DNA from: JBAXGE01 sp044344145 | GTDB lineage: Bacteria; Planctomycetota; Phycisphaerae; WQYP01 | Direction of reading: 5' to 3' | NCBI GenBank assembly: GCA_044344145.1 | Contig: JBIJDM010000037.1 | Coordinates: 1 to 16,443, forward strand | DNA length: 16,443 nucleotides | Shown here: piece after piece, positions 13,501 through 16,443 of the stretch | Position numbering within the stretch: position 1 is the first letter of the stretch | Layout of the letters: every line of letters begins with the position of its first letter | Translations under genes and position numbers: made by a program | The notes under the pieces: generated by a model | Database searches by the model: none | Seen by the model: the letters and a program-made list of their open reading frames with translations, nothing else | Told to the model about the DNA's origin: nothing

Positions 13501-16346
13501 AGGAACGTGCCTTGGGCTTTGGCATCGCGCGGCCGCATGGCCGACACAAACACTTCCGGCTTATCCTTCTTCACCAGCGGATCATTGACCTTGTCAAACG
13601 CGGTCTTGAGGTCGTCATACACATCCAGCGCCGCCACCCCGGCATTCGCCCAGGTATGGTGCCCGGTCCAATGCGACCGCCGGCCGTAGGCTTCACGCTG
13701 GTTGGTCTCGGGATCAATGTAAGCCCACTGTTTCATAATATCGATCGGCACGACCTGAACCGATGCCCGGTAATCCTTCCACATCGCCTCAACGGTGGCC
13801 TGCTGCTCTTGCACGGGGGTAGCCTGATACTCCTGCTTGGTGGTCACCCGGCCCTTGCTGTCGGTCTGTTTGACTTCCTGCTTGACGATTCCCAGCTTGG
13901 TCAAATCGGTGTACGGTTCACAGTAGCGCAGCGGCGCCGGCGTGGTGATTATCGTACCGCCCCGCTTGGTATAACCGGTGAACGCATCCTTGATAAAACT
14001 CTGTTCCGGCGGTACCGGCTGGGCCGGTGCGAAAATCACCTTATAGGGATCAAACCCACCCTTGGCCGCATCGGCATGACTGAGCATATGCACCTGATGC
14101 CCGGTCATCAGCGCCGCCGGGAACGCCACATAGGCCCCGATTTCATTGGGCCCGGCCCAGTGCGGTCCGGAGTAATACGCCACTTCCTTCACGGCCTGCA
14201 ACTGGGTGAACAAGCCTTCGAACTGGTTGGCAAAAGCATTCACCGAGTGCAAACGGTCATACGAAGCATACGCCCCCTGATCCGAACCGCGCAAAGCCCA
14301 GCTGAAGCCCTGCGGATTGTGATAAATCGGCGTCACCCCGCGTCCGAGAAAAAATACCGCATCACGCAGCAAACGTCCGGTGGACCCGGTGAATTGGAAC
14401 CCCACCGCACTGGCCCATGCGGGCTGGCCCTTGTCCACATTGCTTTGCAAATACATCGTGGGCATGGAATATGGCTGTGGTTCGGCGTCGAGATTAAATT
14501 CCGAGCTGTACAACACCGTGGGCCCGCCGAAACTATACTCCGGCGGCACACTGGCCGATCGGCTCCAATCCCCCCACGCATATCCGGCCTGCCGGTGATT
14601 TTCCCGCCGGCGGTTGTGAATGGTATACACCGCGGGCATCTGGCTTTCGATCGCGCGCGTCAGGCTGCCGTAATACCGGCCAAAGCCGGACTGCACATAT
14701 TCGGTAAACTTGTACTGCGCGTCCGCGGGCATGGTGTCCAGATTGGGCCGGGGCATCGGATAACGGGGTTTGGCCTGGGGTGCGGGCGTTACACCCACCG
14801 CCGACCAGGCGCCATTCCAGACTTTTTGCTTCTGGGATACCGGGGCCTTATACAACAACCCAACCTCACCTTTGTATTCGTCCTGAATAACTTTCTGCAC
14901 ATATTCGGAAAATATTTTCCGTTTTCCCCCGTCCAATGCGGGTGTACCCACAGCCTTCGAAAAATCAATTGGCGTACGGTCATCACCAAAATCCGATGCC
15001 GGCGCCACATTCCCCAAGCCCGCATGTTTCCAGCCCAATTCCCACACCTTGGCCCGGACTTCCGCTTCCTCCGCATCGGTAAATTCCTCGCCTCCATGCC
15101 AGTCGGGCTTGGCATACGCATCGGTATACACCCCGGTAAAATTGGGCAGATAGGCAAAGCTCATCGCGCCCACCAGATATTTCCGCGCCATCAAATCCAT
15201 CGCCGCCCCGGGCGTGGTGGGAACCGGCATGTAATTTTCCGACCCCAGTTCCGCCCCCCCCATCATGATGATGGCGTTGGCGCCGCGGGCCATCAAGGCC
15301 TGATAATGCGCCTGCATGGTGCCGGGACGATATTCCCCCCCCACCGGCGGTAAGTCGGCATCCTGCTGGGCCGTGCGCCAATTTTGACTGGGCCCCATCT
15401 GCGGCCCGCTGCTGAAAATATTGATCCACCCGTTGGCATTGTGCCCGCGCACCATTTCCTTATCCAACCACCCGCTGGAACGGGGCAGGTCCCAAGGGTC
15501 CAGCGGCTGACTGCTGTCGCCCCCCCAGGGCCCGCCGTTATATACCCGCGCTCCCGCGCCGGGGCGCTGCCCGGAAACCCACTCCACCGGAAAGCGATCC
15601 ATCACTTTCCCGTCCAGACTCAGTGTAATCTGGTAACGCGCCGGTAGCAGTGCCGCACTCGTCGCGGCGGGGATATCATAAATAATCGTCTGTTCCTGCC
15701 CGGCGGTGAGGTTCACCGTCTGGGTCCCCAGCGTCACCGGCTGGGCCAACGGAGTCTGCGGCTGCAGCGTCCACGTCAAAGTTCCGCGCGTGGCGGCCAC
15801 CCCTTTCAACGTGGTATAGAAGCGCACGATTTCGCCGGGACTAAACACACACCGGCCCCGTTCCGTGCTCAAATTCGCATACAACGCCACCTTGCGATCC
15901 ACCACCGGCAGAATCGCCCGCGCAATGAAACGTTTATCCTGCGCGCTCTCGGCGGCTTTACCAAGGTTATCCAACGTGCCGGTATCGTCATTCACCTGAC
16001 TGACCAGCACATACCAGCCGGGCGTCACGGCGGGAATTTCCACCGTCCAATTGGCCCCGCTGCCGGTGGCCTTGAGTTCGTAGAGGGGATCTTCAAATAA
16101 ATTCCAGCGTTGCCGGAAGAGGTAAAACTTGGCTTGCCGGTTGGTGAAGTCCCCGCCGGTGGGATTGGCTTCCAAGCCCAATTTCACGGCAATTTTGGTG
16201 CCGGCTTCGACCCGGTTCGCCGTGGGCTGCACCGCCAGGGTACCCCCCAAGGGTGCCACCTGCGCCCACAGTCCCTGTGGCAATGCGGTCGCCAGCACGG
16301 CCCCGGTCAATAACACCGCCCATTGCCGTGTTTTAGTCGTAACCAT
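10578..16346 (-). CDS. Giant secreted multidomain protein: beta-sandwich, glycosidase-like and PQQ-like propeller regions
   Basis: 1,922 residues from the ATG at 16346, with GAGGAG eight bases before it; the ATG at 16370 adds eight residues and lacks this site. Residues 1-28 are a Sec signal peptide (TRQW, hydrophobic core, GLWA cleavage), so it is exported. Rough layout: two beta-sandwich domains (33-258); an alpha/beta region resembling glycoside-hydrolase barrels (about 290-690; NGWINIFSSG, GVYTDAYAKPDW, YTIHNRRRENH); an amidotransferase-like fold as in beta-galactosidase accessory domains (about 720-810; YYSGPHW, TKRGGTIITTPAP); further beta-sandwich domains (about 930-1130); a Lys/Ala/Glu-rich helix (about 1175-1205); an alpha/beta region (1220-1365; VLLVGSPANSQFL); and PQQ/WD-like blades (about 1410-1725 and 1835-1922) with ends such as GKVVWTAP and GKIVWQVN. 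A helical insert of about 110 residues splits the propeller. Catalytic residues could not be assigned. No anchor or sorting signal at the C-terminus. Confidence 0.8.
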   Translation of the reverse strand: MVTTKTRQWAVLLTGAVLATALPQGLWAQVAPLGGTLAVQPTANRVEAGTKIAVKLGLEANPTGGDFTNRQAKFYLFRQRWNLFEDPLYELKATGSGANWTVEIPAVTPGWYVLVSQVNDDTGTLDNLGKAAESAQDKRFIARAILPVVDRKVALYANLSTERGRCVFSPGEIVRFYTTLKGVAATRGTLTWTLQPQTPLAQPVTLGTQTVNLTAGQEQTIIYDIPAATSAALLPARYQITLSLDGKVMDRFPVEWVSGQRPGAGARVYNGGPWGGDSSQPLDPWDLPRSSGWLDKEMVRGHNANGWINIFSSGPQMGPSQNWRTAQQDADLPPVGGEYRPGTMQAHYQALMARGANAIIMMGGAELGSENYMPVPTTPGAAMDLMARKYLVGAMSFAYLPNFTGVYTDAYAKPDWHGGEEFTDAEEAEVRAKVWELGWKHAGLGNVAPASDFGDDRTPIDFSKAVGTPALDGGKRKIFSEYVQKVIQDEYKGEVGLLYKAPVSQKQKVWNGAWSAVGVTPAPQAKPRYPMPRPNLDTMPADAQYKFTEYVQSGFGRYYGSLTRAIESQMPAVYTIHNRRRENHRQAGYAWGDWSRSASVPPEYSFGGPTVLYSSEFNLDAEPQPYSMPTMYLQSNVDKGQPAWASAVGFQFTGSTGRLLRDAVFFLGRGVTPIYHNPQGFSWALRGSDQGAYASYDRLHSVNAFANQFEGLFTQLQAVKEVAYYSGPHWAGPNEIGAYVAFPAALMTGHQVHMLSHADAAKGGFDPYKVIFAPAQPVPPEQSFIKDAFTGYTKRGGTIITTPAPLRYCEPYTDLTKLGIVKQEVKQTDSKGRVTTKQEYQATPVQEQQATVEAMWKDYRASVQVVPIDIMKQWAYIDPETNQREAYGRRSHWTGHHTWANAGVAALDVYDDLKTAFDKVNDPLVKKDKPEVFVSAMRPRDAKAQGTFLFAANFTIPKDKAWTDLRIPWFLWPNTADAVNCQLQIKDTNVGAVYDLMTARPVPFTRAGGRIVFQADLSAVEGRVFALYPAPVAGATLSLPAQVNAGESVRGRFELKTAEGNVLTVAGAVRLTLRTAEGTILQQVYRHLPADGTLPALRVPGNAGNCTYEVLDLITGQQATAPLTITTPTLTANLAAPVTVFEGDRIHEWLKAGSGKIRIVIESGEMAIVQRPDPVAKAKADAEKSEHDAREKAKEDAAKKANKKYDAKPFNYPKLENVEVQEVKTANPRLAEDRKVADALATALNTAGIKVTVCESKDVSAGPLWGYPYHGSRANYRGRFTVPSVAIDGPVLLVGSPANSQFLQQMDQANVVGRELSNEQLAGGRAVVAFLPRAFSSSADSVAVAANSAEGFTLAVQNLTALAKTNPGPDPFYQAREAARREWLTLDIARYKQQMGVLPTEAVPAPPVTRTIAAHKSNYRGMEADLGPAIYALNASANGVAVSTKSLGRGVVLVGADGKVKMSTGGGAEVMAKDVAVSADGNNLMAGFALHGVVSAFNSTGQRLWTNRAGIVRKDDPFAWDTYKPAESYLGGSPDNTIVVSSGGPAGFIARDSNTQKELWRITGYVSPDRPEGEPAREVVFSRDGKYVLISKLEKLDAGATDDNKNPVTNVQTKNNMLLVEARTGKVVWTAPADVSDWELVNTVGPEGDWTITAGRTPTFTVRGVRGQTLRVFTPLQLPAELNQGWLLAPQFLASQTNPNRIVVYTPQANCAFVYDLKIGSNADTTAAEKAQQEADAAVTQLETILKDTKRLREFTPASVDQIMSDLKFSPQVVAVIAPRMKQVPGEFRGGRPRNFSYFTEQLKDLRLIQFNQIKPLLERACQLELLRQLDVPDMINHSVLSPDGQTLYVSLWNHTVAAYDVKSGQARWTTPVAGGCQLSLVGADTLYAGGSRGDLYRLDSASGKIVWQVNLVGYTSVAAGQ

Positions 16347-16443
16347 AGCGCTACTCCTCAATACTACCAACGAGTTGTCATCATACGACTTACCCCCACA
16401 ACAGCTGCACCGGGCCCGCTATGGGTGGCCTGAAGATAGCAGG
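16347..16443 (-). other. Upstream region of the large gene (partial)
   Basis: 97 bases to the window edge. It contains the Shine-Dalgarno GAGGAG (16359-16354) for the large gene and a possible -10, TATGAT (16385-16380), with no good -35. Nothing else was recognised. Confidence 0.4.

Noticed and set aside
13512..15353. 613-codon open frame on the plus strand
   Set aside because: Lies wholly antisense to the large secreted protein. It is Pro/His/Arg-rich with no recognisable motif, as expected for a shadow frame in GC-rich coding DNA.
1..16443. tRNA, rRNA, CRISPR arrays, insertion sequences, phage or plasmid genes
   Set aside because: Looked for on both strands; no cloverleaf, repeat-spacer array, transposase motif or terminal inverted repeats were found.

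Overview
The window (16,443 bases, GC-rich by eye) reads as chromosomal DNA from a free-living Gram-negative bacterium. My best guess is Planctomycetota, perhaps the Phycisphaerae/Tepidisphaerales side; this is inference. It rests on a proline peptidase gene next to accB-accC, a BCCP with an EAMKVFNEI biotin site, a Y-V-D-x-N-K-R-E-N-I-L kinase-like protein, a HEAT-type lipoprotein, and a very large secreted protein ending in a PQQ-like propeller. No transposase, integrase, phage gene, CRISPR array, tRNA or rRNA was seen.

Layout. Positions 83-2402 (minus strand): a probable lipoprotein with HEAT-like helices, then a LolD/MacB-type ABC ATPase whose permease would lie beyond the left edge. Positions 2564-4398 (plus strand): a kinase-fold protein and a rhomboid-family membrane protease, each preceded by a copy of the same promoter-like element. 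Positions 4408-8674 (minus strand): pepQ-like, accB, accC and a GH57 alpha-amylase-like gene in one closely spaced run that meets the rhomboid gene tail to tail. Positions 8733-10103 (minus strand): murD with its own promoter and a good ribosome binding site. Positions 10217-10447: a probable unannotated structured RNA gene, with a strong promoter and a textbook intrinsic terminator. Positions 10578-16346: one 1,922-residue secreted protein combining beta-sandwich, glycosidase-like and PQQ-like propeller regions.

How they fit together. AccB and AccC supply the biotin carboxyl carrier and biotin carboxylase of acetyl-CoA carboxylase (fatty-acid synthesis). MurD adds D-glutamate to the peptidoglycan precursor. 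The GH57 protein keeps the fold motifs and the acid/base Asp but has Gln at the position expected for the nucleophile, so it may bind glucan rather than cut it. The left half is envelope-oriented (lipoprotein, Lol-like ATPase, rhomboid).

The most novel items are the roughly 230-nt RNA at 10217-10447 with an exposed anti-Shine-Dalgarno-like tract, and the repeated element at 2515-2552 and 3385-3418, whose -35/-10 spacer is conserved. All calls come from reading the sequence; no database or folding program was run.
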